From positions 124,001-188,000 of the forward strand of contig NZ_JAUSTY010000008.1 in NCBI RefSeq assembly GCF_030813115.1: a DNA stretch of 64,000 nt. Reading direction: 5' to 3'. The DNA is from Bacillus horti (GTDB taxonomy: Bacteria > Bacillota > Bacilli > Caldalkalibacillales > JCM-10596). Positions 18,092-25,981 of this stretch are shown here, in pieces (position 1 is the stretch's first letter; each line of letters starts with the position of its first letter). The notes under the pieces are model-generated. The model was not told the DNA's origin and did no database searches. It was given only the letters and a program-made list of their open reading frames with translations. The position numbers and the translations under genes are program-made.

Positions 18092-19447
18092 CTATAGCGG
18101 CAAGAACAGCAACCCAAGTATCCAGATGATCCCGATGGCCACAAGAATAGGGAGACAATATCCTAAAAAGTCTCGTACAGTTAACCTAGTGCCCTGGGCT
18201 AAGATTGGGAAATATAATAAAGCCCAGAATGGCTGGATCATATTCGTCCACAAATCTCCGTACGTAATCGCCATGACTGCCCTGGGAATCTCTACGCCTA
18301 ACGTTTCCGCAGCAGGAATTAAGAAAATAGCTGTCGCTTGAAATTGTGCTCCAGCAGATGGAATAAACAGGTTCAAAATTCCCGTAAAAAGAAAGGTAAT
18401 AATAGGGTATGTTGCCGCTGTAGCAAAGCTAACCATATATTCCGTAAATGTCGCGGCTACACCTGAGCCTACTAATATACCAGCAATCCCTCCATATAGC
18501 GGAAACTGCATTCCAATCGAAGCCGTTCCTACTAAATTACTGGCAAAGGATTTCGCATACGTCATCGCATCCTTCTGTAGCAGCATTCCTCCAACTAACG
18601 CAATAATCGCTACTGTGTTTAGATTTAGAGCATTTAAGCCTTGATTAATGAATAGATACACTAGGTAGATTAGACCTGCAGCCCCAATCAGCCACAATAA
18701 GGGCCTGAAGGAATTAACCTTCTCTGCAAACGTCTTTGGCTTTTCTTCAACGGCTGCTGTCACTGCTGTTTCCTGATAGCCTTCAATAGCTAAATCCTGA
18801 AATGTAACGATTTCTTTTTTGTTTTTTGCAATAAAATAGTAAATGAGCGTTGTTGTAATCACTATGGCAGCTACTGATACTAGATTTAAAGTGGAAAAAG
18901 TAGTTTGCTCTAGCCCAATCACTCCCCCAAGAATCTCTGTTATGTTACCTTCTGTCGCCACAGTCAGCGGAATCGTTCCTGAAATTCCTGTTAAAGAAAT
19001 AGTAAAGGAGGAATACGCTATCGCTGAAATCAAACGATAATCGATCCCTTGAATCTGCTTGGCCACTGAGCGAGCAAAAATCGCTGTCACAATCGGTCCG
19101 AAGTACCATCCAATGAAAGAGGTCACTGCCCCGAGGATACCGGTCCACATATACGCTGACATCGGTGTTTTGACGATTCTTGACACGGCTCTTATAAACC
19201 TTTGCACGACAGGCGTGTCCACGATAACCAGAGCTGCAGCATACGTAAACATCAGCTGGAACGCAAAAGTGAAAAGAGATGGAATGCCCTCAAACCAATG
19301 CCCTAGTACCTCAATTGGAGTGGTTGGGGTGAAGGCCATAGCCATGACCATCGCTAAAATAGTTAAGATTAACGCTAGGATATAAGCATCCGGAAAATAC
19401 CTACTATACCAGTTGGCGACTGCCTCAGAACGAGATAGTTTCATCAT
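18092..19447 (-). CDS. AtoE-type short-chain fatty acid / carboxylate transporter
   Basis: A 451-residue polytopic membrane protein of the AtoE (TIGR00366) family, about eleven hydrophobic segments. N-terminal NWYSRYFPDAYILALILTIL and the repeated YGDLWTNMIQPFWALLYFPI near the end are family features. Members import short-chain fatty acids such as acetoacetate or butyrate. Here it lies between the ligase and the zinc-ribbon crotonase and probably brings in the acid that the ligase activates. GAGGAGG lies six bases before ATG 19447. A structured 283-base gap precedes it. Confidence 0.88.
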   Translation of the reverse strand: MMKLSRSEAVANWYSRYFPDAYILALILTILAMVMAMAFTPTTPIEVLGHWFEGIPSLFTFAFQLMFTYAAALVIVDTPVVQRFIRAVSRIVKTPMSAYMWTGILGAVTSFIGWYFGPIVTAIFARSVAKQIQGIDYRLISAIAYSSFTISLTGISGTIPLTVATEGNITEILGGVIGLEQTTFSTLNLVSVAAIVITTTLIYYFIAKNKKEIVTFQDLAIEGYQETAVTAAVEEKPKTFAEKVNSFRPLLWLIGAAGLIYLVYLFINQGLNALNLNTVAIIALVGGMLLQKDAMTYAKSFASNLVGTASIGMQFPLYGGIAGILVGSGVAATFTEYMVSFATAATYPIITFLFTGILNLFIPSAGAQFQATAIFLIPAAETLGVEIPRAVMAITYGDLWTNMIQPFWALLYFPILAQGTRLTVRDFLGYCLPILVAIGIIWILGLLFLPL

Positions 19448-19469
19448 TTATCCTCCTCGTATACTCATT

Positions 19470-19560
19470 AGAAAAACCTTGGCTTATCGCCAAATCTCAT
19501 GACGAAAGCCTTAGTTTTTCTCATACTATCTACTAATAAACTTATAGTTTCAGATAGTAT
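19470..19560 (-). promoter_or_regulatory. Structured leader upstream of the transporter gene
   Basis: Two stem-loops lie between the crotonase stop and the transporter start. One pairs AGAAAAAC/GGCTT with AAGCC/GTTTTTCT (19470-19485 with 19506-19521, a 3x3 internal loop) and encloses TTGGC-TTATC-GCCAA. The other pairs ATACTATCT (19523-19531) with AGATAGTAT (19552-19560). They could attenuate or process the operon mRNA. A cre-like AAAGCGCTT core lies just upstream at 19564-19572. Confidence 0.4.
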
Positions 19561-19729
19561 AATAAAGCGCTTGTATACATTGAGCAGCTACCGTAATGGT
19601 TAACTTGGATGCAGCTGGAAGTTGCTCTTGTTTCTTTATTAGACCTCTCTATTAAATTTTTTTAATAAATCACTCTAGTCACATCACTGATTACAGCATT
19701 CAAATGTTAAGTCCTGTTGAGAAGCCAGC

Positions 19730-20692
19730 TTATTTTTTCAACGGCGCCCCACAGACTCCACAATGATTAAAATACTCTGGAATGTCCTTTGTTCCACAAG
19801 CTTCACAGTCGAGCATCGGAGCACCCCATAAATGCTCGGAGGAGCCACCGCTTGCTGCACGCTCACGAAGCATTGCATAATCAGGCTTCCTTTTTTCGCT
19901 GAATGCTCTCATGCCCTCATAAGTTTCAAACGCTCCTGTGTGCACAGTTAGCCAATCACGAGCATGTCCAACGGTCAGATTAAAGGAAATGTTGCGCCAG
20001 AAATTCGTTTGCTCCTTCGTGTAACGAACACACTCTGGAAGCTTATTCAACAGTTTCTGGGCCATATTATCCACTGCATCATCCAACTGGCTCAAAGGGA
20101 CAACCTCGTTCACCAAGCCCCACTCCAACGCCTTGTCTGGGCTAATCTCTTCGTTCAACCACAGGATTTCACGAGCTCTGCGATCTCCTACGATAAGGGG
20201 TAGCCACTGAGTAGCTCCACCAGCCGCAACGCTACCGTGGGAGTTCCCAACCTGTCTGATATAGCCATGGTCCGCCATGATCGCTAGATCACAGTTGATG
20301 TTAAACTCGTTTCCTCCCCCAACTGTGATCCCATTTAATCTAGCAATTGTTGGCTTACCGATATTTTTCAGCTTTTCATGTGCTTCAATAAAAGCTCCCA
20401 TCCACTTCCAATAGTTTCTGGGTCTGTCCATAATCACTTCATTTTGTTCCTTCATATCTGCACCTGTACAGAATGCCTTGTCTCCAGCTCCAGTTAGAAC
20501 AACCACCCCGACCTCATCATCCCAGGAAGCTAATTCAAACGCTCTAGTCATTTCTCTTAGCGTTTGGAAATTTAAGCAGTTATGCACCTTCGGACGATTG
20601 ATGGTGACTGTAGCCACCATGTTCTTTTTCTCGTATTTGACCAGCTCAAATGGCACGTCCTCCGGTTGCTGTGGGTGTAGAAAATGATCCAT
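19730..20692 (-). CDS. Crotonase-family hydrolase/hydratase with C-terminal zinc ribbon (Oah-like)
   Basis: A 320-residue crotonase. Around the first oxyanion segment it reads GDKAFCTGADMKE, then RLNGITVGGGNEFNINCDLA and HGSVAAGGATQWLPLIVG. From memory this last block resembles 6-oxocyclohex-1-ene-1-carbonyl-CoA hydrolases (Oah/BamA) more than ordinary hydratases. The extra C-terminal module (about residues 292-316) has C-x2-C-x13-C-x2-C (CEACGTKD ... HCGVCGAP), a zinc ribbon not usual for crotonases. It is the promoter-proximal gene of the catabolic block, behind a sigma-54 promoter. Hydratase, C-C hydrolase and isomerase functions all remain open. Confidence 0.83.
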   Translation of the reverse strand: MDHFLHPQQPEDVPFELVKYEKKNMVATVTINRPKVHNCLNFQTLREMTRAFELASWDDEVGVVVLTGAGDKAFCTGADMKEQNEVIMDRPRNYWKWMGAFIEAHEKLKNIGKPTIARLNGITVGGGNEFNINCDLAIMADHGYIRQVGNSHGSVAAGGATQWLPLIVGDRRAREILWLNEEISPDKALEWGLVNEVVPLSQLDDAVDNMAQKLLNKLPECVRYTKEQTNFWRNISFNLTVGHARDWLTVHTGAFETYEGMRAFSEKRKPDYAMLRERAASGGSSEHLWGAPMLDCEACGTKDIPEYFNHCGVCGAPLKK

Positions 20693-20713
20693 GATATCTC
20701 CTCCTAGATATTT

Positions 20714-20727
20714 TTTAAGCGCTTACA
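20714..20727 (-). promoter_or_regulatory. cre-like CcpA operator overlapping the start of transcription
   Basis: On the minus strand TGTAAGCGCTTAAA closely matches the catabolite-responsive-element consensus TGWAANCGNTNWCA. It lies 12-26 bases downstream of the sigma-54 -12 element, at the expected start of transcription and before the crotonase ATG, a position suited to roadblock repression by CcpA on preferred carbon sources. Confidence 0.6.
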
Positions 20728-20737
20728 TTTTTATTAA

Positions 20738-20753
20738 TGCAAGTATTATGCCA
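20738..20753 (-). promoter_or_regulatory. Sigma-54 (-24/-12) promoter
   Basis: The minus strand reads TGGCAT-AATAC-TTGCA, matching the RpoN/SigL consensus TGGCAC-N5-TTGCW with the invariant GG and GC ten bases apart. It ends 46 bases before the crotonase ATG at 20692. The neighbouring gene encodes a sigma-54-dependent activator, which makes the call strong. Confidence 0.82.
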
Positions 20754-20909
20754 ATTTCATAAATTGTTTGTTTTCCATCCTTTTTGAAGCGTCTTCGTGC
20801 TTGTTATCTCGCTAATTCTCGTATCTCATTTAACAGCAGTCCATACTAACCCTATTTTGTTCCAGCTCCAACTTGATTAGTGGCATATGATTACTTTTTA
20901 AACACAGCC

Positions 20910-20947
20910 TGTTCACATATTGAACACAAGCTAGGGAAACACGTGTT
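20910..20947. promoter_or_regulatory. Candidate upstream activator sites for the PrpR-like protein
   Basis: TGTTCA-CATAT-TGAACA (20910-20926) is a perfect dyad and AACACGTGTT (20938-20947) a perfect ten-base palindrome. Both lie about 170-200 bases upstream of the -24/-12 promoter and just after the activator gene's stop. That is the usual distance for enhancer-type binding sites of sigma-54 activators. Confidence 0.5.
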
Positions 20948-20970
20948 GAATCGTACCTTTTTGATCTACA

Positions 20971-22854
20971 TCAAACCATGATGTCTAATTCCTTTAGTTT
21001 TTTCCATAATGTGGTTCGGCTTATGCCCAGCCGTTCAGAAAGGAGCTGTTTGTTTCCGTTGCACTGCTCATATAGCTGCAGGATCACCTGATTCTCAATG
21101 TCCTTTAGGCTCCCAAGTTCAACACTAAGATTGTTGCCCGTTACGTTCATCCTTTGATCCTGAAAGATGATTTGTTTAAATTTATCATGGGGGATCGTCT
21201 CTCCATAGGCGACCATTCTTTCTACGACGTTCTCTAGTTCACGAACGTTACCTGGCCAATCATGGGTTTCTAGAATGTAAGCCAGCTGCTGATCAATTTG
21301 AATAAAATCAATGTTACGCTTGGATAGCATCTCCTGAACCAGTGGGACGATGTCCTCTTTTCTATCTCGTAGCGGCGGGGTTTTAATCTGGAGGATATTT
21401 AGTCTGTAATACAGGTCCTGACGAAAACTATTTTTTTCCGCACCTTCTCGCAAATTCTTATTCGTAGCAGAAACAATACGCACATTGACAGGGATAATTT
21501 TCTCCCCACCAATTCTCATCACCTCCTGTTCCTGAAGCACACGTAAAAGTCTGGCCTGCAAGCTAAGAGGCAAATCACCAATCTCATCTAAAAACAGAGT
21601 GCCTTCATGAGCCATTTCGAATAAGCCTGGCTTTCCACCTTTTTTAGCTCCAGTAAACGCTCCCTCCTCATAGCCAAACAGCTCGCTTTCCAATAGGTTC
21701 TCCGGTAGGGCAGCACAGTTAATAGCGATAAATGGGCCGTTCTTCCTACTGCTCGCATTGTGGATGCTCTGAGCCAGTAGCTCTTTACCTGTTCCACTCT
21801 CACCATGAATTAAAATAGTACTATCCGCCCGGCTGTATTTTTGCGCTAGCTCAATCGTATCCTTCATCTGTTCACTTTCGTAAACGATATCTTCAAACGT
21901 GTATTTGGCATAAAAGCGACGAGTGTGCAGCTCACTTCTAAGCTGAGAGTCAATTTGCAGGACCTTGGTTGTTTCCTGAAACGTTATGACTAGGCTTTGT
22001 GGACTGTTTTTTATGGGAATGCGGTTCACCATATACTTGTTTTTGCCGTACGTAATTACTTTTTTGGTCGATGCTTTACCGTCTCCGAGCATTTTTTTAA
22101 GAAACGGGTAGTTGAACTTAGATAGCTCCTTGCCAATCACGTCCTTGCTTTTAATGCTCGAGATGCTACTGGCCACCTCATTAAAGACACTAACTTTCCC
22201 TTCTCTATCCGTAGCAATAACGCCATCAAAGGCGTAGGAAATAATCGTTTCTAAATGCTTCTGTCTCAGTTTCTCCTTTTCATATAAAACAACGGTCTCC
22301 ATCGCTCTGTGTAGGGCTTCGCTAATGACCTCGTACGAGGAATGAATGACAAAGGATTGAACGCCCTGGCTCAGCGCATTCCGTGCTAGGCATTCTGCTG
22401 TTCCCACAATCACTGGCTTAGAGTCACTGGTCAAGGCAATCTGTTCAATGTGTCTGTTGATCCCTTTTTCATTTTCATACTGCTTAAGAGCAATGCTAAG
22501 TTCCTGTGTCTCACTGATGAAGGATAGGTCGTATTTTCTTTCATTTTCCAAATGGTCAATAAAGACAATTTGATCGGAATAATGCTTCGCCAGTTGACAT
22601 GCCTTTAGAATATCAAAGTTGGTCACATTGATCTTAATGACGGGAACGCTTACTTTTTTCTCAATTAAATCCGCTGTCGGACCCCTCGCTACAATAATGT
22701 TAACGTGGTCTTCTTTAATTAATTTGTTAGCGTAGTACAGTCCTCTCTGCAGAGCCCCTTCCCTTACCGTTACAGGCATTTTGATCTGAGAAGCGATCTT
22801 CTTAATGGATTCGGTAAAATGCGGATAGGGTGAGATTACACCGATTTTGTACAT
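20971..22854 (-). CDS. Sigma-54-dependent transcriptional activator with PrpR-N and PAS domains
   Basis: A 627-residue activator. Residues 1-175 form a PrpR N-terminal sensory domain (MYKIGVISPYPHFTESIKKI ... ARGPTADLIEKK). A PAS domain follows (IISYAFDGVIATDREGKVSV, about 205-300). The AAA+ core has Walker A GESGTGKE, the sigma-54-contacting GAFTGA loop and Walker B GTLFLDEIGD. A Fis-type HTH closes the protein (QLLSERLGISRTTLWKKL). PrpR-N domains sense small carboxylates or CoA-pathway metabolites. Gene order and the adjacent -24/-12 promoter imply control of the operon beginning at 20692. It has its own divergent upstream region. Confidence 0.93.
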   Translation of the reverse strand: MYKIGVISPYPHFTESIKKIASQIKMPVTVREGALQRGLYYANKLIKEDHVNIIVARGPTADLIEKKVSVPVIKINVTNFDILKACQLAKHYSDQIVFIDHLENERKYDLSFISETQELSIALKQYENEKGINRHIEQIALTSDSKPVIVGTAECLARNALSQGVQSFVIHSSYEVISEALHRAMETVVLYEKEKLRQKHLETIISYAFDGVIATDREGKVSVFNEVASSISSIKSKDVIGKELSKFNYPFLKKMLGDGKASTKKVITYGKNKYMVNRIPIKNSPQSLVITFQETTKVLQIDSQLRSELHTRRFYAKYTFEDIVYESEQMKDTIELAQKYSRADSTILIHGESGTGKELLAQSIHNASSRKNGPFIAINCAALPENLLESELFGYEEGAFTGAKKGGKPGLFEMAHEGTLFLDEIGDLPLSLQARLLRVLQEQEVMRIGGEKIIPVNVRIVSATNKNLREGAEKNSFRQDLYYRLNILQIKTPPLRDRKEDIVPLVQEMLSKRNIDFIQIDQQLAYILETHDWPGNVRELENVVERMVAYGETIPHDKFKQIIFQDQRMNVTGNNLSVELGSLKDIENQVILQLYEQCNGNKQLLSERLGISRTTLWKKLKELDIMV

Positions 22855-23233
22855 AACAGTATCCCCTTTCTTGCTAATTTGGTAGAGATATAGATGAGCT
22901 TAGATTGGCTCCATCTATCGTCATTGTACAATGATCCTTGCAAGCAATGTCGAACTTTGTCGTTTTTGTATAATTAAAAATGTGCCACTTGATTCCTTTA
23001 GCCCCTATTGTTCTCAGAAAGCAAGAAATACCCCCATTTGGTACTAAATCACGGGGACTTACATCCTACTCATATTCTTGTTGATGCTAGCCTAGTTGAA
23101 GGATAAGTCATTTTATTTAGTATAGAGTCAAGTCTTAGTAATCTGTTACACTAAACATGTAACCAAATATGTACCACTTCCTGTACGTTTCAACGGAACA
23201 TTTAGACCGACTGCACTGAAAGGAGGTTTTTAT
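22855..23233. promoter_or_regulatory. Divergent intergenic region with two possible operators
   Basis: Between the activator gene and the pRiA4b-type gene. TGTCGAA, a perfect core Spo0A-box match, is at 22948-22954 and TTTGTCGTTTTTG follows immediately. Nearer the plus-strand gene GTTACA-CTAAACA-TGTAAC (23145-23163) is a perfect six-base dyad with a seven-base spacer. Neither site's regulator is known from sequence alone, and no firm promoter hexamers are claimed. Confidence 0.4.
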
Positions 23234-24958
23234 ATGATTTATCAGTTTAAAATTACTTTAGAAGACCAATCACCCCCTGTTTGGAGAAGGGTTCTCATTG
23301 ATGCTGGTTCAACCTTCTATGATCTTCATCTCCTCATTCAAGTAGCTATGGGGTGGACGGATACGCATTTGCATGTTTTTAGATTTGCACTAGATCATGA
23401 GGAGGTGCTTAAGGAATTAAATGCAGTAAGAGGATTAGACGATGCTAATAAACAACTGTTGATGAGTTCCCTCAAACCCTATGAATTTATTGGTGACCCA
23501 GAGGCAAATGACGGATTCGATGAATTAAATGAAGATTTAAATGAACATGATGAATTCCTAAGCGATTGGTTTTTTGAGAAAGGTAACAGCTGCCTCTACA
23601 CGTATGACTTTGGAGACGACTGGCAGCACCACATTGTGCTAGAAAAAATTCTAGGGCCTGTTCAAGGACAAGTTTATCCTTATTGTTTGAATGCTAAAGG
23701 CGCCTTTATTGCTGAAGATTCTCGTGGTCAGGATATTGAGCCAGAGTGGATTACCGATGAAAAGAAGGCTGTCAAAGAGATCAATGATAAACTAGGTAAA
23801 GTGTTTGAGGAGGAATGGGAGATCTGGAAGAATAACTCCCAAGGTGATTTTGTCTCCCAAGCTACTACCGAGGAATGGAAAAAACTATTTGAGCTCGTCA
23901 ATACGTACAAAAAGGCAAAGCCTTGGGAATGGCTTGAGGATTCTCATATTATTGTCATACAGGATCCTGTCACAAACGATTACATGTACTGCTCCGTATT
24001 GGGTTGCGGAGGGGAAGAGTTTGGCTTAGCTATGTATATAGGTGATGCTGGACTAAGTGCCTTAGCCTCGACCTTGTTCCCTGACCCTTCTGGTCAGTTA
24101 GATTCATTTCAGCGAATGATTCAAATCCAGAGAAGCCTGCTTGTTTCATTTAGCGATCGCGATGAAATAGAGAAAGAGGATTATGATCTGATCAAAGAAG
24201 CAGGATTTAGTTACCGTGGTAAAAAGCAGTGGCCCATGTTCCGAAGCTTTGCTCCTGGCTATTATCCTTGGACCATAGATCAGGAGGAGGTACGTCTTCT
24301 CATTAGACTACTCCCTGAAATTATGAGAACCTGTCAAGAGATTTATGATAGACCTCAGCTCCTCATGGGTATCCCGACAAATCACTTCTTTGCCCGTGTT
24401 TTGAAAGGTCATGGAGGGGGCAAAGATACCATAAATAGTGAAGCGGAAGCTGGAATAAACAATGTACAGTGGACGAACAGCCTAATACCCTTTAATATTC
24501 CACTTGCACAAGTGAACCCTACACCAATGTTTGATGTGAATGAACAGGCTGAAATGGACGAGCTCCTTTTACAGAGATTAAAAAATGAGCTTGATAAAAC
24601 AAAAACGGTCTTGGAGTTCAATCTTTTTGATGCTCCGACCCCTATACAAGAGAGTCCACAGCAACGTCCCTATTATCCTTTGATTAGTCTATGGGTAGAT
24701 AAACAAACCGGAACAATCATTCATATGGATGTACTAACACGTAAGTCATTAAATCAGTTGTTTTACAACTCTTTTGTAGAATTGCTTCAAAATCTGGGCT
24801 GGAAGCCACATCGCATCCAGGTGAGTGATCAAGCCGTGTATAGCCTACTGCTCCCTCTAACAAAAACACTAGGCATTTACTTAGATCAACTTCATGAACT
24901 ACCTGCACTAGAAGATGCCCAAGACGCCATACTTGAAGAGTATTTTCATTCATTTTAA
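23234..24958 (+). CDS. pRiA4b ORF-3 family protein with C-terminal DUF domains
   Basis: A 574-residue cytoplasmic protein. Residues 1-195 form a plasmid pRiA4b ORF-3-like domain (YQFKITLEDQSPPVWRRVLI, then MGWTDTHLHVFRF, YTYDFGDDWQHHIVLEKIL). The middle and C-terminal parts (from WEWLEDSHIIVIQDPVTNDY) look like the uncharacterised domains often attached to it in Firmicutes; I cannot give a biochemical role. Despite the family name no plasmid or transposon gene is nearby. AAAGGAGG lies eight bases before the ATG. It is monocistronic, with a large terminator hairpin downstream. Confidence 0.8.
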   Translation: MIYQFKITLEDQSPPVWRRVLIDAGSTFYDLHLLIQVAMGWTDTHLHVFRFALDHEEVLKELNAVRGLDDANKQLLMSSLKPYEFIGDPEANDGFDELNEDLNEHDEFLSDWFFEKGNSCLYTYDFGDDWQHHIVLEKILGPVQGQVYPYCLNAKGAFIAEDSRGQDIEPEWITDEKKAVKEINDKLGKVFEEEWEIWKNNSQGDFVSQATTEEWKKLFELVNTYKKAKPWEWLEDSHIIVIQDPVTNDYMYCSVLGCGGEEFGLAMYIGDAGLSALASTLFPDPSGQLDSFQRMIQIQRSLLVSFSDRDEIEKEDYDLIKEAGFSYRGKKQWPMFRSFAPGYYPWTIDQEEVRLLIRLLPEIMRTCQEIYDRPQLLMGIPTNHFFARVLKGHGGGKDTINSEAEAGINNVQWTNSLIPFNIPLAQVNPTPMFDVNEQAEMDELLLQRLKNELDKTKTVLEFNLFDAPTPIQESPQQRPYYPLISLWVDKQTGTIIHMDVLTRKSLNQLFYNSFVELLQNLGWKPHRIQVSDQAVYSLLLPLTKTLGIYLDQLHELPALEDAQDAILEEYFHSF

Positions 24959-24980
24959 CGGGCTTTTTATATAAAAATTT

Positions 24981-25066
24981 GCACCGTGTGCAACCGACCG
25001 CCATCATGCAGTGCAACACCGTGTGCTGGGAGCTGCATACGGTGCGAAACCCTGCACGCGGTGTTG
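24981..25066. repeat. Intergenic structured repeat, copy A
   Basis: Bases 24994-25045 match 34588-34639 at 45 of 52 positions with no gaps, most differences being transitions. Copy A is surrounded by alternative stems: CAACACCGTGTGC (25014-25026) pairs with GCACGCGGTGTTG (25054-25066) through one G-U pair. The word CACCGTGTGC occurs twice (24982, 25017), so two left arms compete for one right arm. It lies just after the stop of the pRiA4b-type gene. Confidence 0.75.
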
Positions 25067-25148
25067 TTTCTGTACCTACATCTGACGAGGCTACCGAGAA
25101 AAGCATGGCTCAAGCAAGTTGAGAAAATGGCAAACAGAGCTTAAGACT

Positions 25149-25237
25149 AACCACCAGTGAGCAAGTTATGAAGCGACTCCAAATTGTTATACATAGCTAC
25201 AGTTGGGGTATCATTCATGCTACTGGTGGTTTTTTTA
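25149..25237 (+). terminator. Terminator of the pRiA4b-type gene
   Basis: AACCACCAGT (25149-25158) pairs perfectly with ACTGGTGGTT (25222-25231), enclosing a second small stem (CCAA/TTGG), and is followed by a run of T to 25237 on the plus strand. Confidence 0.7.
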
Positions 25238-25299
25238 AATCTCTATTTCAAATTACTCTATTTCAAATTAATTACTTCTTCTTCTCCTTAATTCCCAAA

Positions 25300-25869
25300 T
25301 TAAATTCCCAAATTCCACAGCGCGGGGCTACCTCCTGAAGCGGCTAAAGCCCCTGCCTTTAAAGCGTCGAGAACCTCTTCCTTTTCACGGATAAGCCCCC
25401 CTGCAATAAGCGGAATATCCGTTTTCTCTGTCATTTCATAAATGATTTTTGGCAGAATTCCCGGTAAAACCTCTACAGCATCTGGCCTGCAGGAGTTGAC
25501 CATTTCTAGCCCTTTTTCTAAGGCACTCTGATCTATAAGAAAGATCCGTTGGATAGTGAGTAGTCCTTCTTCCTTCGCTACTTTAATGAGATGGTTTTTG
25601 GTGGTGATAATTCCGTCAGGCTTCCATTCCCTAGCGATAAAGCTAATCGCACTCTTATCATTAGAGATTCCATGGATAAAATCTAAATGAAGAAAAACAT
25701 GCATCCCTGCCTGCTTTAGCTTTTGTATATTTGTTTTCGTGGTCATCAGATCCCCAGTTAATAAAAAGGCAATGTTTGGTTCGCTTTGGACAGCCTCATC
25801 AATTAGCTTGGGGTCTTTAATTGAGGCAATGACTTGTGATTGGACCATATCTACTAATGGAAGCTTCAT
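25300..25869 (-). CDS. glpP: Glycerol-3-phosphate-responsive antiterminator
   Basis: A 189-residue TIM-barrel-like protein of the GlpP family. In Bacillus GlpP binds glycerol-3-phosphate and the leader of glp mRNAs to prevent termination. Family blocks visible are FLLTGDLMTTKTNIQKLK, VFLHLDFIHGISNDKSAI, DGIITTKNHLIK, RIFLIDQSALE and PDAVEVLPGILPKII, ending GGLIREKEEVLDALKAGA. Length is normal. No glpF/glpK gene is in the window, but a Ugp-like transporter is encoded upstream on the same strand, so the context is glycerol-phosphate metabolism. Confidence 0.92.
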   Translation of the reverse strand: MKLPLVDMVQSQVIASIKDPKLIDEAVQSEPNIAFLLTGDLMTTKTNIQKLKQAGMHVFLHLDFIHGISNDKSAISFIAREWKPDGIITTKNHLIKVAKEEGLLTIQRIFLIDQSALEKGLEMVNSCRPDAVEVLPGILPKIIYEMTEKTDIPLIAGGLIREKEEVLDALKAGALAASGGSPALWNLGI

Positions 25870-25981
25870 CCGGTACCACTCCTATTTGTTTATTCCAACA
25901 CTTTTCACATACAACCCTGTACTTTATCCTTTTTCCTTGTACCCATACATTTCTTTTTCTCTCTTAAAGTATAGCTCACTT

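Noticed and set aside
23234-24958. pRiA4b ORF-3-type protein as a sign of a plasmid or transposon
   Set aside because: The family is common in ordinary chromosomes, and no transposase, inverted ends or target duplication was seen around it.
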